Positions 53,221 to 61,852 of a stretch of DNA of 64,000 bases are shown piece by piece; the first letter of the stretch is position 1, and each line of letters begins with the position of its first letter. Under the pieces are notes generated by a model. That model searched no databases and was not told the DNA's origin. It worked only from the letters and a program-made list of their open reading frames with translations. The DNA is taken from positions 744,001 through 808,000 of the forward strand of contig NZ_AP023176.1 of assembly GCF_013426895.1 (NCBI RefSeq), written 5' to 3'. This DNA is from Paraburkholderia largidicola. Lineage in GTDB: Bacteria > Pseudomonadota > Gammaproteobacteria > Burkholderiales > Burkholderiaceae. The position numbers were made by a program, and so were the translations under genes.

Positions 53221-53572
53221 CTATCTTGCAGACCGCATCAGCTGGGCATGCGCGACGAGCATGGGAATCAGATAAGCCGGCTGTGCCGGTCTTAACAGAC
53301 GGTAGCCGCGTCCGGGCACAGATTCGAGCAGCCCGCGATGTTCGCCCATCATCTTGCGGATCATGCAGATGTGCACACGAAGATTGTTATCGGCGACGAC
53401 CGTGTGCGGCCAGACCCTGGTCCGTGAGTTTCTCCTTCGTCACCAGCGCGCCATTGGCTTCGATGAGTACGAGCAGTACATCCATCGCTCTGCAGCCAAG
53501 TTCGACAGGCGCACCGTCGACGAACACTTCTCGACGGTCCGGGAACACAGTCAGGTTTTCGATGCGAATCAT
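53221..53572 (-). pseudogene. Frameshifted winged-helix (OmpR/CadC-type) DNA-binding protein
   Basis: Reading from ATG 53572, IRIENLTVFPDRREVFVDG, APVELGCRAMDVLLVLIEAN and GALVTKEKL form the first half of a Trans_reg_C domain, then a stop follows in this frame. One base over, VWPHTVVADNNLRVHICMIR and GLLESVPGRGYRL complete it, ending at TAG 53221. Removing one G from the run at 53415-53417 restores a single 116-residue protein. It is either a recent pseudogene or a sequencing error. The intact form would be a DNA-binding domain without receiver, downstream of the efflux operon on the opposite strand. Confidence 0.8.
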
Positions 53573-53731
53573 GGTGTTGCATATCCGAATGGTTGAGACT
53601 TGCGCGGCTCATCGGCGGCATGTGCGTGCGCGGGCGATCAGATTGATGTGTGCCCGCGCGGTCCCCGGTTGTCCCTGTGTCGCTTCCAGACTCGTAAAGG
53701 ATTCGCCAGGTTCGAAGCGTAAGGCTACCGA

Positions 53732-53762
53732 TAATAGGCGGCAGTCCGAAGGACGCCTATTA
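53732..53762. repeat. Inverted repeat overlapping ATTACATGA copy C
   Basis: TAATAGGCG (53732-53740) and CGCCTATTA (53754-53762) are perfect 9-bp arms, with inner GTCC/GGAC. The right arm runs into motif copy C. It lies in the 249-base gap between the frameshifted regulator and the potassium channel gene. The rest of the gap shows nothing I can support. Confidence 0.5.
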
Positions 53763-53772
53763 CATGAATCTG
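53759..53772 (+). promoter_or_regulatory. Copy C of the ATTACATGA motif
   Basis: ATTACATGAATCTG, matching copies A, B and D at the nine-base core and the final TG. There is no plus-strand gene close downstream; the nearest start is that of the frameshifted regulator, 187 bases away on the minus strand. Confidence 0.5.
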
Positions 53773-53821
53773 GAATCAGCCGGGCCTGGAGAGCAAGGGA
53801 ACAGAAGGGGATCGTGTATGG

Positions 53822-54208
53822 TCAGCGCGGTCGCAGACCGGCTCGTTGAGCCGCAATCTGAATGCCGTAAACCGTGGAGCCCGTTATCACGCCCGTCATC
53901 AGCACGCCGAGCAAACCGAGTAAAACCGCGATGATCCGACCCGGCACGGTGGTCGGCACCACGTCGCCGTAGCCGATGGTCAGCGCAGTGACCGCGCAAA
54001 AATAAAGCGTCTCGCCCAGCGACGAGTGGATGCGCGTAGCCATATTGACGGCGCCGCCGCCGTAGTACATTGCGATCGACAGCGCGAAGAAAAGCACGAC
54101 CATGATGGCCAGAATACTGCGCAGGTGCCAGAGGACCTTTGCGACCTCGGCAACCGCGTCGCGCGGCGAGAGCTGGACGTGAAGATCGTCCTTGATCGGA
54201 TTGTTCAT
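53822..54208 (-). CDS. Small two-helix potassium channel
   Basis: 128 residues. Helix 1 is LAIMVVLFFALSIAMYY, then a pore helix and selectivity filter TIGYGD at 77-82, and helix 2 IIAVLLGLLGVLMTGVITGS. It lacks a regulatory RCK domain, so it resembles KcsA-type minimal channels of the Ion_trans_2 family. It would act as an inner-membrane tetramer. It lies alone between regulatory genes; its promoter region holds the relic at 54331. Confidence 0.88.
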   Translation of the reverse strand: MNNPIKDDLHVQLSPRDAVAEVAKVLWHLRSILAIMVVLFFALSIAMYYGGGAVNMATRIHSSLGETLYFCAVTALTIGYGDVVPTTVPGRIIAVLLGLLGVLMTGVITGSTVYGIQIAAQRAGLRPR

Positions 54209-54330
54209 GTTTCTTGAAACTGTCAGGTTAATGTGAGCGCGCTTCGTGAGAGCGCCAGAAAAAGATACCGCTCTTCGTGCGAAACAGGTTGGCGTTCACG
54301 AGAGCGCAGATGGCGGAAAGCCGCCGTCCA

Positions 54331-54429
54331 TTATTTGAATGGCGGCAGCGTAACGACAAAGATTGCGCCGTAGTCGGGGTTATCGCTGACTGAAATATCG
54401 CCGCTGTGCACTTCGACGATCGAATGGCA
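54331..54429 (-). pseudogene. Relic of a sensor histidine kinase C-terminus
   Basis: Minus-strand codons 54429-54331 read CHSIVEVHSGDISVSDNP then DYGAIFVVTLPPFK and a stop. This matches the end of a HATPase domain; compare CRSIVEAHAGRIWAVRN and FSFTLPI in the kinase at 55055. Upstream of the Cys the frame loses similarity (KRQTSD). Only about 32 residues survive, so a second kinase gene once lay here on the opposite strand. The rest of the 54209-55054 gap holds copy D of the ATTACATGA motif and the element at 54772, with no other gene. Confidence 0.7.
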
Positions 54430-54572
54430 GTCTGAAGTCTGTCTTTTAGGGCTGCGTTCCGATGGAAGTCAGCCCTTCAGGTGTGATCTTCGACGGGCGA
54501 CCATCACTGTCAACAATTGTGTCGGCTCGCAGCGCCACGCATTGATGGTAGTTCGCAGTAGGTTGGCCTGCC

Positions 54573-54586
54573 ATTACATGAAACTG
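54573..54586 (+). promoter_or_regulatory. Copy D of the ATTACATGA motif
   Basis: ATTACATGAAACTG in the gap upstream of the histidine kinase gene. It shares CCATTACATGA with copy A. Confidence 0.5.
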
Positions 54587-54771
54587 GCGTCGCTCCGGAT
54601 CTTCGAACGAGGCCTGGCGCTGGCGTAGACCTTTCTGTGGTCCAACAAGGCCGAGGTCCGGCGCACGATCTGTGGACGCGGGCGCTTCGCTTCAACTGCC
54701 ACACGCCTTTTCCAATCACACGCATGGTGATCGGCGAACGCTTGCCGCCATCCCCCGTCGATTGCGCGCGT

Positions 54772-54789
54772 CTCCCCTATAAGGGGGAT
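54772..54789. promoter_or_regulatory. CTCCCCT-N5-GGGGAT element, copy 1
   Basis: CTCCCCTATAAGGGGGAT, a G/C inverted repeat about 265 bases before the kinase start. A similar element lies upstream of the acyl-CoA ligase gene (63656). Such CCCC-N6-GGGG repeats could be sites for a NarL/LuxR-type regulator. Confidence 0.4.
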
Positions 54790-55054
54790 GGCGGGCCGCG
54801 TTGCGCCGGGAGACCATGGATGCACCGGATGCAGATCGAAGCGTGCCCCTGCGCCGGATGCGCGCCCTTCGATCCCCGCCGGGCGGCTGACTGAGGCTTC
54901 GCCGGGAACGGCTCGTTTCGCGCCACGTGATACGCCGCATCGAACCGCATCCAGGGTATCAGGCGAAACCGTCGGGTGCGAAGCCGTAGATGCCGATGTC
55001 CCGGCGCTGTCTGTTAGTCGAAATCGTGCGCCCGTTACCGATAGACAAACCGCC

Positions 55055-56485
55055 GTGCTAGCCAAAGTACCCAAAATCAGCAATCCCTTGCGAGAAAAGA
55101 CCGCCTCCCTTGCTGCCGATCTGAACGATGTCGTCGAGCGCACGCTCGCGATACTGACACCGCTCGACGGCTATCGGCTGCTGCCGCCAGCCGCCAAAGA
55201 GGATGTGCACGAATCCGTCGCGCTGTCAGCCAAAGTGTGGTTCGAGACGCTGTTGTCGGGCGAACCTCCGTCCGCGCAGCATATGAACGTGTTTCGGGAA
55301 ATCAGCCAGAGAGGTGACGCTCAACGCGTACCGCTGCAGAGTCTGCTTCAGGCGTTGCGCCTCGGGTTGCGGGAAATCTGGAGCACCTACGTCGCGCTGG
55401 GAGAGTTGGACGAGCATATCGGCAAAGAACTTCTGGTCGACGTCTCGCTGTATCTCTTCGATTACTTCGATCTCGTCGCGCAGATCATCGTCCATGCCTA
55501 TCTGGCCGAGCAGTATCGGCAGCCGGGATGGACGGAACTGGCCGTCGCAATCGAGGAGGGCGCGCGCCAATCCGACACCGTGCGGCACCATCTGGTCGCG
55601 CTGCTCGGGCAGTTGTCGGACGAGCCGCATCTGTTGTCGAGGCTCGAGCCCGGCCACACGCGAGAGCAACGCAGCGCGGAAGCGGCCAGTGCGCAAGTGA
55701 TGAAGTTCTTTGGCATCGACGTCGATATCGATGACAGCGCCGAGGTCGCGAAGGCTTTGCGCGACGCGCAGGAAAAGCTTGCGCAGGCGTCGGGGCTCGC
55801 GGCTGTCGCAGAACTGTCCGCCTCGATTGCCCACGAACTCAACCAGCCCCTGCAGGCCGTCGTCGCGCATGGGCGCGCCTGCTTGCGGTGGCTTGCCGCC
55901 ACACCACCCAGGATCGAGGAAGCCAGGCTTTCGGCCGAGCACATTGTCCGCGACGCGAATGCCGCAGCCGATGTGGTAAGCCGCATCCGGGCGCTCTTCA
56001 GGCATGCCGCCCCGCAAAAGGTGGATCTCGACATCAACAAGCTGATCCTTCAGGTATGCACGCTGATGGCCGACGATATCCAGCGCAACGCGATTTCGCT
56101 CGAGACGATACTGTACGAAGACGTGCCGAAGATCAGCGCCGACGCGGTGCAGATCCAGCAGGTGCTCGTGAACCTCGTGCGCAACGCAATCGAAGCGTTG
56201 GCGGCAACCGGGGAACGGCCGAAGCTGCTGATAGTCCGCTCACGTCGCGACGCGGATAGCGTGGTGATCGACGTGGAAGATCGCGGCACGGGGCAGATGG
56301 ACTTCGAGAGAATCTTCGAGCCGTTCTTCACCACGAAGAAAACCGGGATGGGCATGGGCCTGGCGATCTGCCGGTCGATTGTCGAAGCACACGCTGGCCG
56401 GATCTGGGCGGTGCGCAATGTGTCGCGCGGCGTGACCTTCAGCTTTACCCTTCCGATAGCGCATTCGAACGCGACATCACGCTGA
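55055..56485 (+). CDS. Soluble histidine kinase with RsbRD/PucR-like N-terminal domain
   Basis: 476 residues from GTG 55055. The first about 170 residues resemble the RsbRD N-terminal helical domain (VWFETLLSGEPPSAQHMNVF, SLLQALRLGLREIWSTYVAL). A coiled coil follows, then the H-box ELSASIAHELNQPLQAVVAH, N-box VNLVRNAIEALAATGE and G-boxes VEDRGTG and GMGMGLAICRSIVEAHAG. No membrane helix is seen, so it senses a cytoplasmic signal. HPK4-type kinases of this kind pair with FixJ-family regulators; the one at 47010 is the likely partner. The frame is open to ATG 54788, but those 89 codons look non-coding. Confidence 0.85.
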   Translation: MLAKVPKISNPLREKTASLAADLNDVVERTLAILTPLDGYRLLPPAAKEDVHESVALSAKVWFETLLSGEPPSAQHMNVFREISQRGDAQRVPLQSLLQALRLGLREIWSTYVALGELDEHIGKELLVDVSLYLFDYFDLVAQIIVHAYLAEQYRQPGWTELAVAIEEGARQSDTVRHHLVALLGQLSDEPHLLSRLEPGHTREQRSAEAASAQVMKFFGIDVDIDDSAEVAKALRDAQEKLAQASGLAAVAELSASIAHELNQPLQAVVAHGRACLRWLAATPPRIEEARLSAEHIVRDANAAADVVSRIRALFRHAAPQKVDLDINKLILQVCTLMADDIQRNAISLETILYEDVPKISADAVQIQQVLVNLVRNAIEALAATGERPKLLIVRSRRDADSVVIDVEDRGTGQMDFERIFEPFFTTKKTGMGMGLAICRSIVEAHAGRIWAVRNVSRGVTFSFTLPIAHSNATSR

Positions 56486-56634
56486 CATCGTTGCCTGTGC
56501 GGCCCCGGTACGCGTGCTTCGTATGCGATCGTCCAGGCAGATTTCGGAGAAACGCGGGACACTGTGGGTCGTTTCACTGCGAGCCTGGACAATCCGCCGG
56601 GCGAGAGACCGATCTCCCCGACTGATTTGTTCCG

Positions 56635-58680
56635 ATGAATCTTCCTTCGCTGCGCGACTGGATTTTTTCGCTAAAGACCTTTCTTGCAGGGATGCTCGCG
56701 CTTTACATCGCGTTCTGGTACGACCTTCCGAGGCCGTACTGGGCGTTGGCATCCGTCTATATCGTGTCGAACCCGTTCGTCGGCGCAACAAGGTCGAAGG
56801 CGCTGTATCGGGTGATCGGCACCGTGCTCGGCGCGCTCGCTTCCGTCGCCCTCGTGCCGCCTTTCGCGGAGACGCCTTATCTGCTGAGCGCATTGATCGC
56901 GTTGTGGACGGGCGTGTTCGTCTACATTTCGATCTCGACGCGAGCGGCACGCAGCTACGTTTTCCTGCTCGCCAGTTATTCGCTCTCCGTGATTGCGCTA
57001 CCGGCGCTGTCGAACCCGCTGAGCATCTTCGATGTGGCCGTCGCGCGAACGGAAGAGATCACGCTGGGCATCGTTTGCGCGAGCATCGTCGGCAGCGTTG
57101 TTTTTCCGAGCCGGCTCGCGCCGACGCTGATCGAGCGAACCGATTCGTGGTTCCGCGACGCCACGCTTTACGCGAAAGAGTCGCTGGCGGGCCGGGCCGT
57201 GGGAGCGCTCGTTTCGGGAAGCCGCCAGAAGATGGCGACGAGTGTGCGCGGCTTCGAATTTCTGTTGAGCCAGCTGGCCTACGACCACGTCAGCCCGGCA
57301 ATTCTCGCGCGCAGCGAAGAACTGCAAGGCCGGATGCAACTGATACTGCCCATCACCTCGGCACTCGCCGACATCATCGCGGCCGCCCAGAAATCGGAGC
57401 CCGGCGTGCCTGCTGGCCTGAACGAACTGCTGCGCGATACCTGCCGCTGGATGGAGGCGTCGCTTGGCGAAGACCCCGAGCGCGGTGCGCCGCTATTGCG
57501 CACGCGCATCGCGCAACTGGACCCGGCCCGGACCGAATTGACGACCCGGCAGGCGGCGTTGTTGTCCAGCGCGCTCTCGCGCTTGCGGCAAGTGGTGGAT
57601 CTGTGGGCCGATTGCCGCAGCTTGCGCGACATGATCGTCCACGAAAAAGCGACCTGGCGACCACGGTTTCGTCATTGGCGGGTCGGCACGCGTCACGCTT
57701 TTCTCGATCGTGGTCTTGCGTTGTTCTCCGCGAGTTCGGCCGCGCTGGTCATCTTCGTATCTTCGGCCATCTGGATTGCTTCAGGCTGGCAGGACGGTGC
57801 GGCGGCTGTGTCGTTGGGCGCTATCGGTGTCTGCTTTTTCGCCGCGCTCGACGAGCCCGTGCCCATGATGTTGACGTTTCTGAAGTGCGCGACGACGGGC
57901 GTCGTCATTTCAGCGTTCTATCTGTTCGTCGTGTTGCCGAGTGGGCAGGACTTCGGGCTGCTGGTCATCTTCTTCTCCTTTCTGTTCGTGCCGCTCGGCT
58001 TGTTGATGCCACGTCCGAAATGGGCGTTGATATCGACGCTCGTGGCGTTGACGACGGCCACTTTTCTTGGCATCGACAGCGCCTATGACGCCAACATCCT
58101 GAGCTTCCTGAATGCCAATCTCGCGGGCCTGGCCGGTGTGATGTTCGCTTCGGTGATGACGGGTGTGATCCGCCCGTTCGGGACGGATGCGGCGACGGCA
58201 CGGCTGACCCGGTCCAGCTGGCGGGACGTCGTGCTCAGCGCGTCGGCGTTGTCGATCGATCAGCAGCGCGATCTGAACGCGCGCATGCTCGACCGGCTCG
58301 TGCAGCTGATTCCGCGTGTGGCGCCGAGCGAGGACGACAGGCATCCTTCGACGGAAAGCCTGCGCGACATGCGCATTGCGCTCAACACACTCGACCTGCG
58401 CAGACTGTCCGGCAAGTTTTCCGGGGAGTTGCCGGTCGTGCTGAATCGCGTGCTGGATGATGTGCGATCGCACTATGAACGATGCCTCGAATCGGGCGAG
58501 CGGCAAGCCGTACCGTCGTCGCTCACAGTCGACGTCGATGCCGCCATAGCGCGGATTCTCGCAGGCTTTGCGGCCGATCCCGGCGCGCCTGGCTACAAGC
58601 TGCGCAAAGGTGCGCTGCATGCGCTCATCGGACTCAGGCTGTCGCTGTTTCCGGCCACGACATTTGCAGACGCGTCCTGA
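56635..58680 (+). CDS. Second FUSC-family membrane protein
   Basis: 681 residues. The first helical set is about 15-160 (FLAGMLALYIAFWYDLPRPY, YWALASVYIVSNPFVGATRS) and the second about 360-510 (FSASSAALVIFVSSAIWIAS), with long cytoplasmic parts, as in AaeB/FUSC exporters. It lies 150 bases after the histidine kinase on the same strand. Unlike the first FUSC gene it has no fusion protein or outer-membrane factor beside it, so it may borrow those of the 48215 operon or work alone. No clear ribosome site precedes the ATG. Confidence 0.88.
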   Translation: MNLPSLRDWIFSLKTFLAGMLALYIAFWYDLPRPYWALASVYIVSNPFVGATRSKALYRVIGTVLGALASVALVPPFAETPYLLSALIALWTGVFVYISISTRAARSYVFLLASYSLSVIALPALSNPLSIFDVAVARTEEITLGIVCASIVGSVVFPSRLAPTLIERTDSWFRDATLYAKESLAGRAVGALVSGSRQKMATSVRGFEFLLSQLAYDHVSPAILARSEELQGRMQLILPITSALADIIAAAQKSEPGVPAGLNELLRDTCRWMEASLGEDPERGAPLLRTRIAQLDPARTELTTRQAALLSSALSRLRQVVDLWADCRSLRDMIVHEKATWRPRFRHWRVGTRHAFLDRGLALFSASSAALVIFVSSAIWIASGWQDGAAAVSLGAIGVCFFAALDEPVPMMLTFLKCATTGVVISAFYLFVVLPSGQDFGLLVIFFSFLFVPLGLLMPRPKWALISTLVALTTATFLGIDSAYDANILSFLNANLAGLAGVMFASVMTGVIRPFGTDAATARLTRSSWRDVVLSASALSIDQQRDLNARMLDRLVQLIPRVAPSEDDRHPSTESLRDMRIALNTLDLRRLSGKFSGELPVVLNRVLDDVRSHYERCLESGERQAVPSSLTVDVDAAIARILAGFAADPGAPGYKLRKGALHALIGLRLSLFPATTFADAS

Positions 58681-58773
58681 TCGGCAAGCGGTCATTGCAC
58701 CCGTGGTTGCCCCGGATGCGTCGGACGAAAACTCCTTAAGCAGAACGCTCCGCCAAATGTAAATTTTCTGGCA

Positions 58774-58798
58774 GTTGCCCGGATATTTTCCGGGCAAC
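58774..58798 (+). promoter_or_regulatory. Hairpin 1 in the porin upstream region
   Basis: 10-bp perfect stem GTTGCCCGGA/TCCGGGCAAC with loop TATTT. No T tract follows. It is 94 bases after the FUSC stop and may end that mRNA or belong to the porin leader. Confidence 0.5.
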
Positions 58799-58828
58799 GT
58801 ATGGGTGTGGCGCCGGGCGCCGAGTGCA

Positions 58829-58864
58829 GCGGATCAGATGGTACGTAGTCATCGTCTGATCCGC
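58829..58864 (+). promoter_or_regulatory. Hairpin 2 in the porin upstream region
   Basis: Perfect 10-bp arms GCGGATCAGA and TCTGATCCGC, 16-base loop with inner ATG/CAT pairing. It ends 47 bases before the porin start. It could affect porin mRNA stability or act as an operator. Confidence 0.5.
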
Positions 58865-58911
58865 TGATATGTTTGGTTGTACGACATAATCAGAATAGTT
58901 GGAGACGAGGC

Positions 58912-60060
58912 ATGATGAAGGTCAGGAGAATGCTGTCCAAAACCGCTCGGAGAAGCGGGATCGTGGCGGGCGTGATATCGACAGCGACGCTGTGTCCGGT
59001 TCCATCGAACTCACAATCCCTGGTGACGTTTTACGGCGTCGTCGATACGGGCGTTCGCTATACGACTCACGCGGACCCGCAGGGCAATTCGGCCGTTCGG
59101 CTCGCCAACGGCGGCGCGACGGAGAGTGTGTTCGGATTCAAAGGAACGGAAGATCTCGGCGGCGGCAACAAGGCGGTGTTCGAACTCGAAGATCGCTTTT
59201 TTCCGAACAGCGGGGTGATCGATCCGGCGTATCCGTTCTTCAATACGGCGTTCGTCGGCCTGCAATCCAGCACCTATGGCAAGCTGACGATGGGGCGGCA
59301 GATCAATCCCCTGTCTGATGCAGTGTTGAGCGCCTTCATCACCAATCCCTGGTTGCCGACCTTCTATCAGTTTCGCCCGGAAGTCATGATGGCGCAGGGC
59401 GTCTGGACCAGCAACATGGTCAAGTACGCGGCGCGCTGGCAATACCTGACGGCGGAAGTATCGTATGCATTTGGCGGCAATGCGGGTGCGTTCGGCTCGG
59501 GCAGTCAGATCGGCGCATCGCTGATTTTTCTGCCTGGCGCGCCGTTGCGCCTCGCTGCCGGCTACCTCGATTCGCGCGATGCCGTGAACTCGTCGGCGCA
59601 CCTGAAATCGTGGACGGCGGGCGGTTCATATGCATTCGGCGGCACCACGGTGATGGCCGGCTGGGCCGTGAACAGGCAGGATGCGAACTTCGTCGGCAAC
59701 TTCCCGAATGGTCCGTTCAGCGTGCCGGAATTGACAGCGCTCAAATTCAACACGTTCGCGGCGCGCAAGATGTTCTTCGGCGGCATCACGCAACTGGTAG
59801 GCGATTCCACGCATCTGTCGGCGAATGTGTGGCGCACGATCCAGACGGGAAAAACCCAGTCCGCCGACGGCAACACCACGCAGTTCCAGCTGGTCGCGGA
59901 TTACAACCTGTCCAAACGCACGGATACCTATCTGGAAGCCGACTACTCGCTGTATCGCGGCGGCATGGTGGGCGCGCAGTTCCAGGGCATCAGCGCGTTG
60001 AGTTCGGCCTACGGTACGACGCAGCTGGGCATCATGGCCGGATTGCGACATACGTTCTAG
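58912..60060 (+). CDS. Gram-negative porin, Burkholderia type
   Basis: 382 residues. A basic N-terminus and hydrophobic stretch (SGIVAGVISTATLCPVP) form the signal peptide. The mature start SLVTFYGVVDTGVRYTTHA, the GFKGTEDLGGGNKAVFELED block, YGKLTMGRQINP and the terminal GIMAGLRHTF with C-terminal Phe are typical of trimeric beta-barrel porins of Burkholderiales. GGAGACGAGG precedes ATG 58912; 58915 is possible. It probably admits substrates of the neighbouring catabolic genes. Confidence 0.92.
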   Translation: MMKVRRMLSKTARRSGIVAGVISTATLCPVPSNSQSLVTFYGVVDTGVRYTTHADPQGNSAVRLANGGATESVFGFKGTEDLGGGNKAVFELEDRFFPNSGVIDPAYPFFNTAFVGLQSSTYGKLTMGRQINPLSDAVLSAFITNPWLPTFYQFRPEVMMAQGVWTSNMVKYAARWQYLTAEVSYAFGGNAGAFGSGSQIGASLIFLPGAPLRLAAGYLDSRDAVNSSAHLKSWTAGGSYAFGGTTVMAGWAVNRQDANFVGNFPNGPFSVPELTALKFNTFAARKMFFGGITQLVGDSTHLSANVWRTIQTGKTQSADGNTTQFQLVADYNLSKRTDTYLEADYSLYRGGMVGAQFQGISALSSAYGTTQLGIMAGLRHTF

Positions 60061-60085
60061 GCCGCGTGAACCCGTGCAGGCGCGA

Positions 60086-60778
60086 TCAATGGGATTCCTG
60101 AAAGGAGCAAAGCATCTCCTTCGAGATGATTTCGATCCGGCCATACCGGAGGACGATCGCGCCTTGCTCCGCCATCGCCTTGAGTTCCAGCGAGAGCGTT
60201 TGGCGCGTGATGCCGAGCATCATCGCCAGCGTGTCGTGGGAGACGGCGACGTCCGGGCGGCTCTGCGACAGCATGGTCACGTCGCCCGATGCGAGCAGCA
60301 GCAGGCGGCGGGCAATACGGGCACGCGTCGAATGCAGGGTCGCGTCTTCGACCATGCGGTAGAGCCAGTTCATATGGAGGGTCTGCAACTCCGCAATTGC
60401 GCGGAAGAAGGCCTGGTTCTGCATCAACGCGTCGAATGCCTGAGCCCTGACGACGAACAGAGTCGATCGTTCGAGCGCGACGACATCGCGCAGGCGCGGC
60501 TGCCGGCTGGTCATCGAAGTCTGGCCAAACCAGTTGCCCGCCTCGATCACGGCGAGGATCGCTTCCTTGCCGTCTTCGCGCAGCGTGCAGGCCTTCAGCT
60601 TGCCGCACTTGAGGCCGAAGAAGCCATTGGGCGCGTCGCCGCGCCGGAACAGGTATTCACCGGCATGCAGCGTAACGGGTTCGCAATGGCGCATCAGCGC
60701 CTCTTGCGCGGCATGAGGCAAGCCACTGAACCACAGGTTGGTCCGCATTGCGTCGGACGTGTCGGTCATGAGCGCCAT
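60086..60778 (-). CDS. Crp/Fnr-family regulator
   Basis: 230 residues. The cyclic-nucleotide-type domain (about 20-130) has HAGEYLFRRGDAPNGFFGLK, and the C-terminal HTH is VSHDTLAMMLGITRQTLSLE. The Fnr N-terminal cysteine cluster is absent. The glycine-rich phosphate-binding loop of true cAMP receptors (RPD... GE...RAA) is not conserved, so the ligand is unknown. It is convergent with the porin and followed upstream on the same strand by a ketopantoate-reductase-like gene. Confidence 0.88.
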   Translation of the reverse strand: MALMTDTSDAMRTNLWFSGLPHAAQEALMRHCEPVTLHAGEYLFRRGDAPNGFFGLKCGKLKACTLREDGKEAILAVIEAGNWFGQTSMTSRQPRLRDVVALERSTLFVVRAQAFDALMQNQAFFRAIAELQTLHMNWLYRMVEDATLHSTRARIARRLLLLASGDVTMLSQSRPDVAVSHDTLAMMLGITRQTLSLELKAMAEQGAIVLRYGRIEIISKEMLCSFQESH

Positions 60779-60802
60779 GTGAATCGATCAACGCAATGCC
60801 CG

Positions 60803-61852
60803 CTACGCAGGCAAGCGTTCGCTCCCCGCAGTCGCGCCGCGCGAAGCCGCGCGCAGTTCGGCCAATAGCGCATCGCCCGTCCACGCGTGACGTGCATCGC
60901 TTTGCTCGGCTTCGTGCACGAGCTGGCAGAGGCGCGCGTTCACGGGTGCGCTGAGCCCGAGACGATGGGCGAGCTTCACGACTTCGCCGTTGATCCAGTC
61001 GACTTCCGTTGCGCGTCCCGCCGCGAGATCGTCGGACATGGACGAGCGCGCAAGCGGGTCGATGGTCAGCATTGCGCGTGCAACACGGACGAACCACGCA
61101 TCGGGCAAGCCGAGAAAGCGCGGCATCCATGCGGGCGGAACGGGCGTCAGGCGGGCCGGGCGAATGCCGGCGCGCGCGAGCAACGTGAGCGTTTCTTCTT
61201 GCGCCATGCCCAGGCAGCGCCGATACGCGCGTTGCGAGAGTTCTTCTTTCAGCGGACGGTTCGACAGCGCGTTGACGGCGTTGTTGAGGTTGAGCAGCAG
61301 TTTCGCCCACTGTACGGGCAGCATGTCGGCGTGCTGTTGCAGCGGAAGTCCCGCCTTCTCGAAGTCGCTGGTGAACGGGTGCAATGCGGGCGCGCGCCTG
61401 ATCTCCAGTTCGCCGCCCGATCCCTGATGATAAGCACCTGGCCCGCGTTCGATCACATTGAACGGCACCATCCCCGCCAGCACCGTCTGGTTCGGCAAGG
61501 CGGCGCGCAGGATGTCCGCGTTGCCGACGCCGTTCTGAAAGCTGACCACGACGGTTCCGGGGCGCAGCACGCCCGCCAGTTCGGCCGCAACCGTGGGCGT
61601 CGCCGCGGACTTGACGGTCACGAGCACCAGGTCCGCGGCGGCGGCCGTCGTGATGTCCGTCGATACGTCGATACGCTCGGCCGGCACCGACCAGCGGCGC
61701 TCGCCGAACTGCGACAGCGTCAGCCCATGCTCGCGCAACTGGCGGCCGACACGTTCGCGCGCAATGAAGGTGACGTCGCTGCCGCCGGCGAGCAGCCGTC
61801 CGCCGACGTAGCAACCAATGGAACCCGCGCCATAGATACAGATCTTCGCCAT
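60803..61852 (-). CDS. Ketopantoate reductase family protein (PanE/ApbA-like)
   Basis: 349 residues. The NADP site GAGSIGCYVGG is at residues 8-18, then LVTVKSAATPTVAAEL and VVSFQNGVGNADILRAALPN. The C-terminal helical domain has KLLLNLNNAVNALSNRPLKE with the catalytic-type Lys. It is longer than E. coli PanE (303) and sits in a catabolic set, so it may reduce another 2-oxo acid. Start at 61850-61852 with GAAAGG upstream; the open frame extends further. Confidence 0.85.
   Translation of the reverse strand: MAKICIYGAGSIGCYVGGRLLAGGSDVTFIARERVGRQLREHGLTLSQFGERRWSVPAERIDVSTDITTAAAADLVLVTVKSAATPTVAAELAGVLRPGTVVVSFQNGVGNADILRAALPNQTVLAGMVPFNVIERGPGAYHQGSGGELEIRRAPALHPFTSDFEKAGLPLQQHADMLPVQWAKLLLNLNNAVNALSNRPLKEELSQRAYRRCLGMAQEETLTLLARAGIRPARLTPVPPAWMPRFLGLPDAWFVRVARAMLTIDPLARSSMSDDLAAGRATEVDWINGEVVKLAHRLGLSAPVNARLCQLVHEAEQSDARHAWTGDALLAELRAASRGATAGSERLPA

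Noticed and set aside
54788..55054. N-terminal extension of the histidine kinase from ATG 54788
   Set aside because: The 89 codons are Pro/Arg/Ala-rich without structure, and the ribosome-site-like GGGGG touches the ATG. The GTG at 55055 is preferred, though not proven.
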